Assembly: GCF_027571405.1 (NCBI RefSeq)
Contig: NZ_CP092968.1
Coordinates: 3,432,001 to 3,496,000 of the forward strand
Length of the DNA stretch: 64,000 nucleotides
Direction of reading: 5' to 3'
From: Methylocystis parvus OBBP
GTDB lineage: Bacteria; Pseudomonadota; Alphaproteobacteria; Rhizobiales; Beijerinckiaceae
Shown: in pieces, positions 30,185 to 38,032 of the stretch
How positions within the stretch are numbered: the first letter of the stretch is position 1
How the letters are laid out: each line of letters begins with the position of its first letter
Program-made: the position numbers and the translations under genes
The notes under the pieces: generated by a model
The model's input: only the letters and a program-made list of their open reading frames with translations
Databases searched by the model: none
Told to the model about the DNA's origin: nothing

Positions 30185-30661
30185 TTGGGGGCGCTGGCCC
30201 TGGCGGCGATGTTGCTCATCATCCCCGCTCACGCCGTCACGCCGGGCGAAATTCTCCCCGACCCGGCGATGGAGGCCCGCGCCCGCGCCATCACCGGCGA
30301 ATTGCGATGCCTCGTCTGCCAGAATCAGTCGGTCGACGATTCCGACGCCTCGCTCGCCAGGGACCTGCGCGTCCTCGTGCGAGAGAAGCTGAAAGAAGGC
30401 ATGAGCGACGCGCAGGTGAAGGAATATGTGCACGCCCGCTACGGCGATTTCGTCCTGCTGCGCCCGCCGGTCAAGCCCGGCACAATCCTGCTCTGGACGG
30501 CGCCGCTGCTTGCGCTTCTCGCGGGCGGCGCGGCGGTGTGGTCGGCGGCGCGGCGTCGGCGGGCTCCGGCGGAAACCGTCGAACTGACCGGGGAAGAGCG
30601 GGACCGACTCGCGGCGCTTGGCGTAAGCCAGGGAAATGATTCGGGTCTTGCCGATTCTTGA
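30185..30661 (+). CDS. ccmH: cytochrome c maturation protein CcmH (CycL)
   Basis: A thiol-redox subunit of the heme lyase complex. The catalytic motif LRCLVCQNQS is intact, followed by the three-helix domain (DLRVLVREKLKEGMSDAQVKEYVHARYGDFVLL) and a C-terminal membrane anchor (GTILLWTAPLLALLAGGAAVW). The start is uncertain. TTG at 30185 opens a plausible signal peptide (GALALAAMLLIIPAHA). ATGs at 30209 and 30068 are in frame. The frame is also continuously open back to the ATG overlapping the ccmF stop at 29711, which would add 158 residues translated through a MITE-like element. No CcmG/DsbE gene is present, as in rhizobial cycHJKL clusters. Confidence 0.88.
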   Translation: MGALALAAMLLIIPAHAVTPGEILPDPAMEARARAITGELRCLVCQNQSVDDSDASLARDLRVLVREKLKEGMSDAQVKEYVHARYGDFVLLRPPVKPGTILLWTAPLLALLAGGAAVWSAARRRRAPAETVELTGEERDRLAALGVSQGNDSGLADS

Positions 30662-30725
30662 ATTGTCACGTTAGGGTTATTCAAATCCTGTTGATTTGGG
30701 GCCTCCGTTAAGAAGAGGCTCCCTC

Positions 30726-32363
30726 ATGACATCCGTTACTTCAGGCGTCGAATTTTCACCCGGCCACGAGCCGGCGGGTCCGAAGCCAAAGCTCGATCAC
30801 GCCTTCGATATTCGCGGCCTGCTGGTCTTTCTCGGCGTCATCGCCTGCGGCCTCGGCTATACGGCTTTCAGCATCTGGGCCGATCTCAAGGACGCCGGCG
30901 CGCCCGTCGTCACCTATCTGCCCTTCGTCCTCCTCGGCGTCGCGCTGCTGATCGCGCTGGGCTTCGAATTCGTCAACGGCTTCCATGACACGGCCAACGC
31001 CGTCGCGACGGTCATTTACACCCACTCCATGCCGGCCAATATCGCCGTGATCTGGTCGGGTTTCTTCAATTTTCTCGGCGTGCTGTTCTCGACGGGCGCG
31101 GTCGCCTTCGGCATCGTGTCGCTGCTCCCGGTCGAACTGATCCTGCAAGTCGGCTCCAGCGCCGGCTTCGCCATGGTCTTCGCCCTGCTCATCGCGGCGA
31201 TCGTCTGGAACCTCGGCACCTGGTGGCTGGGCCTGCCGGCCTCCTCGTCGCACACGCTCATCGGCTCGATCATCGGCGTCGGCATCGCCAACGCCCTGAT
31301 GCGCGGCCGCGACGGCACGTCGGGCGTCGACTGGGGCAAGGCGACGGAGATCGGCTATTCGCTGCTGCTCTCCCCGATCGTCGGCTTCACGGCGGCCGCT
31401 CTGCTGCTGCTGCTCATGAAATTCGTCGTCCGCAAGGCCGAGCTCTACAAGGAGCCGCAGGGCCAGAACCCGCCGCCGTGGTGGATCCGCGGCCTGCTGA
31501 TCCTGACCTGCACCGGCGTCTCCTTCGCGCATGGTTCGAATGACGGCCAGAAGGGCATGGGCCTCATCATGCTGATCCTGATCGGCACGGTGCCGACGGC
31601 CTATGCGCTGAACCGCGCGCTGCCGCCGAGCCATATCGCCGCCTTCACCAAGGTTTCGGCGGAAGCTTCCAAGGTCGTGGAAGGCAAGGCGGCGGGCTAT
31701 AATGTGCTCGGCGACCCGCGCCCGGCGGTGACCAACTATATCTCGCGTCACGAGCTCACCGAGGGCACCTATCCCTCTCTCGCGGCCCTGATGCGCGAAA
31801 TCTCCCAGGAGATTCAGACCTACGGCGCGATCTCCAAGATCCCCTTCGCCGCCGTCGGCAATACCCGTAATGACATCTATCTCGCCTCCGAGGCGCTCCG
31901 CTTCCTCGCCAAGGACAAGGAAGCGGCGCTGACCGAAGGCGACAAGAAGACGCTGAAGGCCTATAAGGACGAGATCGACAAGGCGACGAAGTTCATCCCG
32001 ACCTGGGTGAAGGTCGCCGTCGCCATTGCGCTCGGCCTTGGCACCATGATCGGCTGGAAGCGCATTGTGGTCACGGTGGGCGAGAAGATCGGCAAGGAGC
32101 ATCTGACCTATGGGCAGGGCGCGTCGGCCGAAATCGTCGCCATGAGCACCATCGCCGCGGCCGACATATACGGCCTTCCGGTCTCGACCACCCATGTGCT
32201 GTCGTCCGGCGTCGCCGGCACGATGGCGGCGAACGGCTCGGGCGTGCAGATGGGCACGATCCGCAATCTGCTGATGGCCTGGGTGCTGACGCTTCCCTGC
32301 GCCATCCTGCTCTCGGGCTCGCTCTACTTCATCCTCAGCCATGTGCTGAAGCTGGCCGTTTGA
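30726..32363 (+). CDS. pit: inorganic phosphate transporter, PiT family
   Basis: A 545-residue low-affinity phosphate:cation symporter. Both halves carry the PiT signatures: GFEFVNGFHDTANAVATVIYT near the N-terminus, and VSFAHGSNDGQKGMG with later YGLPVSTTHVLSSGVAGTM. Between the halves is a ~130-residue cytoplasmic insert (from AFTKVSAEASKVVEG to KFIPTWVK) of charged helices. The ATG at 30726 has AGAGG 8 bases upstream. It stands alone, closed by a strong terminator. No clear two-part Pho box could be seen upstream. Confidence 0.93.
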   Translation: MTSVTSGVEFSPGHEPAGPKPKLDHAFDIRGLLVFLGVIACGLGYTAFSIWADLKDAGAPVVTYLPFVLLGVALLIALGFEFVNGFHDTANAVATVIYTHSMPANIAVIWSGFFNFLGVLFSTGAVAFGIVSLLPVELILQVGSSAGFAMVFALLIAAIVWNLGTWWLGLPASSSHTLIGSIIGVGIANALMRGRDGTSGVDWGKATEIGYSLLLSPIVGFTAAALLLLLMKFVVRKAELYKEPQGQNPPPWWIRGLLILTCTGVSFAHGSNDGQKGMGLIMLILIGTVPTAYALNRALPPSHIAAFTKVSAEASKVVEGKAAGYNVLGDPRPAVTNYISRHELTEGTYPSLAALMREISQEIQTYGAISKIPFAAVGNTRNDIYLASEALRFLAKDKEAALTEGDKKTLKAYKDEIDKATKFIPTWVKVAVAIALGLGTMIGWKRIVVTVGEKIGKEHLTYGQGASAEIVAMSTIAAADIYGLPVSTTHVLSSGVAGTMAANGSGVQMGTIRNLLMAWVLTLPCAILLSGSLYFILSHVLKLAV

Positions 32364-32386
32364 GACCGCGCCGATAAGCCGACAGA

Positions 32387-32417
32387 GGCCGCCGGAACGC
32401 CGGCGGCCTTATTTTTT
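32387..32417 (+). terminator. intrinsic terminator after the phosphate transporter
   Basis: GGCCGCCGG-AACG-CCGGCGGCC is a perfect 9-bp stem with a tetraloop, followed by TTATTTTTT. It lies 23 bases past the pit stop, and its T run overlaps the last codons of the convergent LysR gene. Confidence 0.93.
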
Positions 32418-33314
32418 CGACGACAACCTTCCGCGCAGCAGGGGCGTCGCCCATTCGATGAAGGCGCGAAGCCGCGCGGACTGCTTGCCCGGTTGCGGGA
32501 AGACGAGCGAAAGCGGCTCCGGAACCGGACGCGCCTCGGGAAGGATTTCGATCAGCGACCCCGAGGCGAGTTGCTCCTCGACGTCGTAAGCGGGAACCTG
32601 AATGACGCCGAGTCCGGCTTCCGCGCAGGCGATGTAGGTTTCCGCATTATTGACGGAGACCCGCGCGCGCATCGCGATCTTCATGACGCCGTCTTTCGTC
32701 TGAAAGTCGAATTTCGACGCATGTCGTTCCGGCGACGCCGCGTAATTGATCGCATAATGGTCGGACAGGTCTCGAACCGAGCGCGGCGCGCCATGGCGTT
32801 CGAGATAGGCCGGACTGGCGCAGGTCAGCATGTCGACCTCACACAGGCGCCGGGCGCCGAGCCGCGAATCCTTCAGGTCGCCGACCCGGATCGCGCAATC
32901 GACGCCGTCGCGGGCGAGGTCGATCTGGCGGTCGGCCACGGTCAGATACAGGTCGAGCGCCGGGTGCCGCGTCAGAAATGCAGGAAGGGCGGGCGCGATC
33001 ACCAGGCGGCCGATACGGGTCGGCGCGTCGATCCGCAGGCCGCCGGAGATCGCCGCGGCGGGCCTGAACATCTCCCGCATGTCGTCGAGCTCGGCCAGCA
33101 ACTGGCGGCATTTCTCGAGGTAAAGCGCGCCGTCGGCGGTCAGCGAGACCTGGCGCGTGGTGCGGTTGAGAAGGCGGGCGCCCAGATGCGCCTCGAGATC
33201 GCGAACCGCCGTCGAGACGCTCGATCGCGGCAGAGACATCGAGGCGGCGGCGGCGGTGAAGCTGCCGCGCCGCGCGACGGCGGCGAAAACGCGCATCATC
33301 GTGATGACTTCCAT
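32409..33314 (-). CDS. LysR-type transcriptional regulator
   Basis: A 301-residue regulator. The N-terminal winged helix-turn-helix (FAAVARRGSFTAAAASMSLPRSSVSTAVRDLEAHLGARLLNRTTRQVSLT) is typical of the CrgA/AaeR-like branch. A periplasmic-binding-like effector domain follows (LRIDAPTRIGRLVIAPALPAF). It is divergent from the SDR gene with a 114-base gap, the standard arrangement for a LysR protein controlling its neighbour. The inducer is unknown. Confidence 0.9.
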   Translation of the reverse strand: MEVITMMRVFAAVARRGSFTAAAASMSLPRSSVSTAVRDLEAHLGARLLNRTTRQVSLTADGALYLEKCRQLLAELDDMREMFRPAAAISGGLRIDAPTRIGRLVIAPALPAFLTRHPALDLYLTVADRQIDLARDGVDCAIRVGDLKDSRLGARRLCEVDMLTCASPAYLERHGAPRSVRDLSDHYAINYAASPERHASKFDFQTKDGVMKIAMRARVSVNNAETYIACAEAGLGVIQVPAYDVEEQLASGSLIEILPEARPVPEPLSLVFPQPGKQSARLRAFIEWATPLLRGRLSSKK

Positions 33315-33329
33315 GAACGCTCCGCATTG

Positions 33330-33345
33330 TTCGCCAGATCACGAA
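33330..33345. promoter_or_regulatory. possible LysR operator in the divergent promoter
   Basis: TTCG-N8-CGAA, an inverted repeat with the spacing and T-N11-A character of LysR sites, lies 15 bases upstream of the regulator start in the region shared with the SDR gene. The arms are short, so this is only suggestive. Confidence 0.3.
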
Positions 33346-33428
33346 TAATAATGTCAGGATTGTGCGCTTTATCCCGGCGATTGGAAGACCGAGTTTCCAC
33401 GCCGCAATCTTTCAGAGGAGCGGCGTCG

Positions 33429-34202
33429 ATGTTGGATCATTCGTTGAAGGGCAAATTCGTGATTGTCGCCGGCGGCGCGAAAAATCTCGGCGGACTGATT
33501 TCCCGAGACCTTGCGGCGCAGGGGGCCGCGGGCGTGCTCGTCCATTACAACAGCGCGGCGACGAAAGCCGCCGCCGAGGACACTGTGGCCGCCGTCCAAC
33601 GCGCCGGGGCGTCCGCCTTCGCGCGCCAGGCCGACCTCACTCGCGTTTCCGAGGTCGCGGATCTTTTCGCGGAGGCGAAGAGCTGCTTCGGCCGGATCGA
33701 CATCGCGGTCAACACCGTCGGCATGGTGATCAAGAAGCCGATCCTCGACGTGCGCGAGGAGGATTACGACGCCATTTTCGCGATCAACGCCAAGGCCGCC
33801 TTCTTCTTCATCCAGGAGGCTGGCCGGACGCTTTCCGAGGGCGGCAAGATCTGCACGATCGTCACCTCCCTGCTCGGCGCCTTCACGGGGCTCTATTCCA
33901 TTTACGCCGGCAGCAAGGCTCCCGTGGAGCATTTCACGCGCGCGGCGTCGAAAGAATTCGGACCGCGCGGCATATCCGTGACCGCCGTGGCGCCCGGTCC
34001 GATGGAGACGCCCTTCTTTTACGGGCAGGAGACGCCGGAATCGGCGGCCTACAACCAGGCGGCCGCCGATCTGTCGAGATTTACCGCGACCGGCCTGACC
34101 GATCCGGCCGACATCGCGCCGCTCGTGCGCTTCCTCGTTTCCGAAGGCTGGTGGGTGACGGGACAGACGATCCTGGCGAATGGCGGCTATACGACGAAGT
34201 AG
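33429..34202 (+). CDS. short-chain dehydrogenase/reductase
   Basis: A 257-residue classical SDR. The cofactor motif near the N-terminus is GGAKNLGG rather than the usual TGxxxGxG, the structural NTVGMV replaces NNAG, and the catalytic YAGSK gives Tyr and Lys, with Ser in VTSLLGAF. The C-terminal WVTGQTILANGGYTTK is normal. NAD(P)-dependent reduction of a keto or hydroxy substrate is expected; the substrate is unknown. It is divergent from and probably regulated by the LysR gene. The long upstream open frame is a shadow of that regulator. Confidence 0.87.
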   Translation: MLDHSLKGKFVIVAGGAKNLGGLISRDLAAQGAAGVLVHYNSAATKAAAEDTVAAVQRAGASAFARQADLTRVSEVADLFAEAKSCFGRIDIAVNTVGMVIKKPILDVREEDYDAIFAINAKAAFFFIQEAGRTLSEGGKICTIVTSLLGAFTGLYSIYAGSKAPVEHFTRAASKEFGPRGISVTAVAPGPMETPFFYGQETPESAAYNQAAADLSRFTATGLTDPADIAPLVRFLVSEGWWVTGQTILANGGYTTK

Positions 34203-34308
34203 ACGGACGGACGGGGGCGCGACGCCCCCTATCCAATTTCCGCGCGCTGCAATATAGGGGGCGTGAGCGATCCCGAGCCGCCCCGCGGCGTCACTTGAAG
34301 AGCGGACC

Positions 34309-34554
34309 ATGAGCGAACATTCCACGCCCCATTTCCACAACTCGCCCGGCGTCGCGGAGATTCGCGTGGGGGCGAAGGAATTCATGTGCATCGGCGCGCT
34401 GCCGCCCTTCGACCATCCGCATGTCTATATCGACATGGGCGCGGAAAATCAGGCGGTCTGCCCCTATTGCTCGACGCTCTATGTCTATGACGCCTCGCTC
34501 CATGGCGGCGCCGATCCGGCGGAATGCGTCTATCACGCTGAAGAGCCGGCTTGA
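34309..34554 (+). CDS. small zinc-finger protein (NDUFS6/zf-CHCC type)
   Basis: An 81-residue protein. The CHCC zinc-binding pattern is seen in VCPYCSTLYVYD preceded by a histidine-rich HPHVYIDMG segment, matching the family of the mitochondrial complex I subunit NDUFS6. Alphaproteobacterial homologues associate with complex I or are orphan, and here no nuo genes are near. Monocistronic. Confidence 0.82.
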   Translation: MSEHSTPHFHNSPGVAEIRVGAKEFMCIGALPPFDHPHVYIDMGAENQAVCPYCSTLYVYDASLHGGADPAECVYHAEEPA

Positions 34555-34575
34555 GCCGATCGGCGAGACGATCAA

Positions 34576-34642
34576 GAATTTTAAATTCCGTTGACTTAGG
34601 GAACGGGACGGGGTCATATGTCGCGTGTCGCATGACACGCGA
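34576..34642 (+). promoter_or_regulatory. promoter and operator of the higBA locus
   Basis: A 13-base palindrome GAATTTTAAATTC (34576-34588) abuts a -35-like TTGACT (34591-34596). A weak -10 candidate (TCATAT, 34614-34619) follows with 17-base spacing. Directly after is a perfect inverted repeat TCGCGTGTC-GCAT-GACACGCGA (34621-34642), placed over or just after the expected transcription start. HigA-type antitoxins autorepress by binding such palindromes. The arrangement is seen directly; the assignment to HigA is inferred. Confidence 0.55.
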
Positions 34643-34675
34643 CGGCGTTCCTATTTTAGAAAGGAGTAAGCGGCA

Positions 34676-34693
34676 ATGAAGGGAGTTGTATGA
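34676..34693 (+). other. five-codon leader reading frame (MKGVV) overlapping the higB start
   Basis: AAGGAG lies 9 bases before ATG at 34676. The frame reads Met-Lys-Gly-Val-Val-stop, and its TGA overlaps the higB ATG as ATGA. The GGGAG within it also serves as the higB ribosome site. It could couple or throttle toxin translation, or it could be chance. Confidence 0.4.
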
Positions 34694-34968
34694 TAAAATC
34701 ATTCAAAAACAAGTATTTGGAGGAATTTTTTCAGACCGGAAAGTCAGCAAAAATAGCCAAAGAATTCCACGAGCGGCTTGTTCGGAGGTTAGACGCGCTC
34801 GAAGCAGCAAGAAAGCCAGGCGATATGCGCATTCCAGGGTTCGATTTTCATCCGTTGAACGGATTTAATCCTCCCCGGTATTCGGTTCATGTAAATGGCC
34901 CGTGGTGCGTTACTTTTGAATTCGATGGCCAGGATGCGTCGCAAGTGGACTTTGAACAATATCACTAG
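34690..34968 (+). CDS. higB: HigB-type toxin (RelE/ParE superfamily)
   Basis: A 92-residue basic protein of the plasmid-maintenance killer family, mRNA interferases that cut translated mRNA on the ribosome. It starts MIKSFKNKYLEEFFQTG. The core RLVRRLDALEAARKPGDMRIPG, HPLNG and the C-terminal YSVHVNGPWCVTFEF are typical of HigB, including the RYSVxVNxxWRITF-like strand, although the usual Arg of that strand is Cys-Val here. Base composition is clearly more AT-rich than the neighbours, suggesting acquisition. It precedes its antitoxin, as usual for hig loci. Confidence 0.88.
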   Translation: MIKSFKNKYLEEFFQTGKSAKIAKEFHERLVRRLDALEAARKPGDMRIPGFDFHPLNGFNPPRYSVHVNGPWCVTFEFDGQDASQVDFEQYH

Positions 34969-34977
34969 TGACTTTTC

Positions 34978-35000
34978 GAGGAGCGCCTTTGGCGCTCCTC
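34978..35000 (+). other. perfect hairpin between toxin and antitoxin genes
   Basis: GAGGAGCGCC-TTT-GGCGCTCCTC gives a 10-bp perfect stem 10 bases after the higB stop. No T run follows, so it is not a clean terminator. It could slow readthrough, stabilise the toxin mRNA 3' end or set the toxin:antitoxin ratio. Confidence 0.6.
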
Positions 35001-35030
35001 TCCCGCTAAATGGCGCTAACGAGACGAGAA

Positions 35031-35351
35031 ATGACTGAAGTTTTTGTAACGAGGCGAGGTGAGCGAGAACCGACCCATCCGGGCGCGATCCTTCGCGATG
35101 ACGTCTTGCCTGCCCTCAACGTCACTGTCACTGACCTAGCTAAGATGCTGGATGTCGGACGCCAGCAACTGCACCGAATTCTCTCTGGCGAGTCGAGCAT
35201 CTCTCCGGAAATGGCTCTGAAGCTGGGCAAACTTTGTGGAAATGGGCCTGAAATTTGGATCAATATGCAGGTTGCCGTCGACCTTTGGCGTGCTCGAAAG
35301 GCTTTGGGGGCGCGACTAGATTCTATCAAAGAAATCCAGCCTTGCGCCTAG
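35031..35351 (+). CDS. higA: HigA-type antitoxin (helix-turn-helix)
   Basis: A 106-residue XRE-family antitoxin. REPTHPGAILRDDVLPAL is the conserved HigA N-terminus. The helix-turn-helix spans LNVTVTDLAKMLDVGRQQLHRILSGESSISPEMALKLGKL, and the C-terminal helix contains NMQVAVDLWRARK. It neutralises the upstream toxin and represses the locus. The start at 35031 is preferred over 35010 because it places the conserved motif at the usual distance and has GAGACGAGA before it. Confidence 0.88.
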   Translation: MTEVFVTRRGEREPTHPGAILRDDVLPALNVTVTDLAKMLDVGRQQLHRILSGESSISPEMALKLGKLCGNGPEIWINMQVAVDLWRARKALGARLDSIKEIQPCA

Positions 35352-35397
35352 CCGCTTTTCCACCGGTCTTCGTCATCAACGATTTTGAGCAGAGAGC

Positions 35398-36582
35398 GTG
35401 AGCGCCCCGATCGTCATTGCGGGCGCTGGCATTGGCGGGCTTTCCGCCGCGCTCGCGCTCGCCCGCGCGGGCAAACGCGTCATCATCCTGGAGCGCGCGG
35501 CGAAGATCGAGGAAGTCGGGGCCGGGTTGCAGATTGCGCCCAACGCCGGACGCATTCTCGCCGGTCTCGGGCTCGAAAGCGCGCTCGCCGCGGTGGCGCT
35601 GGAGCCGCAGGCGATCAATATCCGCCGCGGGCGCGACGGCTCCGTTCTGGCGCGGCTCGATCTTTCCGATTCAGGGAGCCGCTGGGGCGCGCCCTTCAGG
35701 GTTTTCCACCGCGCCGATCTGCAGCAGGCTTTGTTGCAGGCGGCCCTCGCCCATGAGGCGATCGAGATTCGCACCAGCGCGCGCGTCGGCGATTTCACTG
35801 AACGTTCCGGACGCCTGTCGCTGCGGGCCCATGGCGAGGGCGGCGTCGAGGAAATCGACGCCTCCGGCCTTGTCGGCGCCGACGGACAGCGCTCCGCCGT
35901 GCGCGCCCATCTCTTCCCGACGGAACGCGACGCGCCCTATTATTCCGGCCTTACGGCGTGGCGCGCGCTGGTTCCCGCCGAGCTGGCCCCGGCGGCGCTG
36001 CGCGCCCGCGAGAGCAATCTCTGGATGCTGCCCGGCGCCCATGTCGTTCACTATCCGCTGCGCGACGGCTCCATCATCAATGTCGTCGTGATCGTCGCCG
36101 AGGAGCCCCGCGCGGCGGACGGCGCCGCCATCCTCGCGCTCGAGGGGCCGGAACTCGCGCGTCTGCTCGCGCCCAAAGGCCCCGGGGCCGATCTCCTCTC
36201 CCTCGTCCAGGCCGGCGCTTCCTGGCGGCATTGGCCGCTTTTCGCCCGGCCCCCGCTTTCGAAATGGAGCAGGGGCGCCGTCACGCTGCTGGGCGACGCC
36301 GCGCATCCGATGCTCCCCTTCCTGGCGCAAGGCGCGGCGCAGGCGATCGAGGACGCCGCCGCGCTGGGAACCGCCTTTCTGCGGCTCGGCGTCGGCGTCG
36401 AGGCCGCCTTCGCGGATTATGAGAGGAGCCGGATCGCCCGCGCCTCGCGCATCGTTCGCGCCTCGCGACGCCAGGGCGATTATTTTCATATAAGCGGGCC
36501 GGCTTCGGTCGCGCGCGATTTCGCCATCAGGGCGCTCGGCGGCCGGGGAATGCTCGCGCGCAATGCCTGGCTCTACCGATAG
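35398..36582 (+). CDS. FAD-dependent aromatic monooxygenase (salicylate hydroxylase-like)
   Basis: A 394-residue group A flavin monooxygenase. The FAD motif VIAGAGIGGLSAALALARAGKRVIILE is at the N-terminus, and the DG motif (GLVGADGQRSAVR) and GD motif (LGDAAHPMLPFLAQGAAQAIEDA) are intact. The start is GTG at 35398. Members hydroxylate salicylate-like or ubiquinone-precursor rings with NAD(P)H and oxygen. No catabolic neighbours are present, so the substrate is unknown. Confidence 0.87.
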   Translation: MSAPIVIAGAGIGGLSAALALARAGKRVIILERAAKIEEVGAGLQIAPNAGRILAGLGLESALAAVALEPQAINIRRGRDGSVLARLDLSDSGSRWGAPFRVFHRADLQQALLQAALAHEAIEIRTSARVGDFTERSGRLSLRAHGEGGVEEIDASGLVGADGQRSAVRAHLFPTERDAPYYSGLTAWRALVPAELAPAALRARESNLWMLPGAHVVHYPLRDGSIINVVVIVAEEPRAADGAAILALEGPELARLLAPKGPGADLLSLVQAGASWRHWPLFARPPLSKWSRGAVTLLGDAAHPMLPFLAQGAAQAIEDAAALGTAFLRLGVGVEAAFADYERSRIARASRIVRASRRQGDYFHISGPASVARDFAIRALGGRGMLARNAWLYR

Positions 36583-36695
36583 GCGATCGCCGGGGACCGC
36601 CCGCCGGGAATTTTGTGCGCATCGTGGCTAGGTCCCTTTGCGCGCCACCATGCTGACGTTTTAGCCCGGCAAATAGTGGCCAGCCGCCCGCCGGG

Positions 36696-37598
36696 TTGTT
36701 AAAGAAGCGTCAAGAAACGCGTCTCAAAGGGCAGTTTTTGTTGCGAATCACAGCGCTGAGAACCCTGATTTCGGCTTTTACAGTCGTGCTTTGTGCGCCG
36801 ATCTCCGGCGGCGCGGCGGAACTGATTCCTCCGCCCAAGACCGACTCGAAGGGCTGGATCGTCACGGTCAGCGTGATCGGCGCGGTCTCCCCGAGCTTTC
36901 CGGGGTCAGGGCAGATGCGGCCCTATCCCTTCCCGGCGGTGGCGGTGCGCAGGGTGGGCGAACCCGAAACCTTCTCGACGCCGGACGAGGGTTTCGGCTT
37001 CCCGGTTTTCGATTATGGCGGGCTGCGGGTCGGCCCTGTCGCCAACTTCGTCTTCCAGCGCGGACAGCGCGACGGGCTTTTCGGCCTGCGCCGCGTGGCG
37101 CTGACCCATGAGATCGGCGGCTTCGTCGAGTATCATCCCTTCGATCATTTCCGCATGCGCGCCGAGATGCGCCAGGGAATCGACGGCCATGAGGGCTTCG
37201 TCGCGGCCTTTTATGCGGACGCCTATGAGTCCGTCGGCCGTTTCCGCCTCTCGGTCGGCCCGCGCATCAATTTCGGCGACAATAATTACGCCAACGCCTA
37301 TTTCTCGGTGACGCCGTTCGAGGCGCTGGTGAACGGCCGGCTGCTTCCCTACACGGCGACCGGCGGATTCACGTCGGCCGGCGGCATGGCGACGATCCGC
37401 TACAATTTCACCGACGAAACGGCCGTCTCCGTCTATGGCGGCGGGCAGCGATTGCTCGGCAGCGTGGGCTCCAGCCCCATTCCCAACCTCATTGGCTCGC
37501 GCAATCAGTTCAACGCGGGTCTGGCGCTGTCCTATTCATTCGTCGTCGCGGACCCGCTGCAATATCTGCCCGAGCCCCTGACGTCCCTCAAGCCGTAG
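36696..37598 (+). CDS. MipA/OmpV family outer membrane protein
   Basis: A protein of about 285-300 residues with a signal peptide (TLISAFTVVLCAPISGGAAE) and beta-strand alternation typical of MipA/OmpV (SVIGAVSPSFPGSGQMRPYPFPAVAV, RVGPVANFVFQRGQ, GGGQRLLGSVGSSPI). Family members are porin-like or scaffold murein hydrolases. The start is unclear: TTG codons at 36696, 36738 and 36741 are in frame, and the last two sit just before the signal peptide with AAAGGG upstream. There is no ATG before the mature part. Confidence 0.82.
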   Translation: MLKKRQETRLKGQFLLRITALRTLISAFTVVLCAPISGGAAELIPPPKTDSKGWIVTVSVIGAVSPSFPGSGQMRPYPFPAVAVRRVGEPETFSTPDEGFGFPVFDYGGLRVGPVANFVFQRGQRDGLFGLRRVALTHEIGGFVEYHPFDHFRMRAEMRQGIDGHEGFVAAFYADAYESVGRFRLSVGPRINFGDNNYANAYFSVTPFEALVNGRLLPYTATGGFTSAGGMATIRYNFTDETAVSVYGGGQRLLGSVGSSPIPNLIGSRNQFNAGLALSYSFVVADPLQYLPEPLTSLKP

Positions 37599-38032
37599 CG
37601 CCCCGATGCCGGATAATTGCGGCGAAATCCCGTATCGCGCAGGCGGCGCTGAAATCTGCAAGCGACTGAAAATGCGGGCGCAGCATGCCTCCCGCGCCGG
37701 GACCGCAAATTCCGCCGCCGCATATTCGACATAAAAATTACGGCTCCCCGCGGCCCGTTAACCCCCTCCCGCGCACGCCGTTAAGAGTCGGCCCCCTCAA
37801 GTTGATCGTCCCATGAGCCCCCGGAGCGAGGGGCGTTCTGTCATGCGCAGATAAATCAACAAAATCATTGTTATAGACAACTCATTCGAATTTTATCGGT
37901 TTCGGTCGCAAAAGATTATACTTACCTCTCCGGCCTGAAAATCTAAATGCGTTCGCGTAAAATGCGGGAGAAATACTTTGAAGGACGGCAAAACAAGAAA
38001 CCTATTCTCGTCTCATCGAAAGGGGACGGGAA
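37599..38032 (+). other. 434-base intergenic region without a gene
   Basis: No credible coding region. The right half (about 37840-37930) is notably AT-rich and probably carries the promoter of the following peptidase gene; the rest shows no clear repeat or RNA. Confidence 0.6.
37893..37922 (+). promoter_or_regulatory. candidate promoter of the first C93 peptidase gene
   Basis: TATACT (37917-37922) is a good -10, with a weak TTATCG -35 18 bases upstream, in the AT-rich patch. It would give a leader of about 100 bases before the ATG at 38033. Confidence 0.35.

Noticed and set aside
30662-30725. Pho box upstream of the phosphate transporter
   Set aside because: Only one half-like TGTCAC could be found; the second half at the right spacing is missing.
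33429-34202. SDR gene as the missing 3-ketosphinganine or ceramide reductase
   Set aside because: It lies 21 kb from the cluster, under its own LysR regulator, and is a classical SDR, whereas the known bacterial enzyme is an extended-SDR type.
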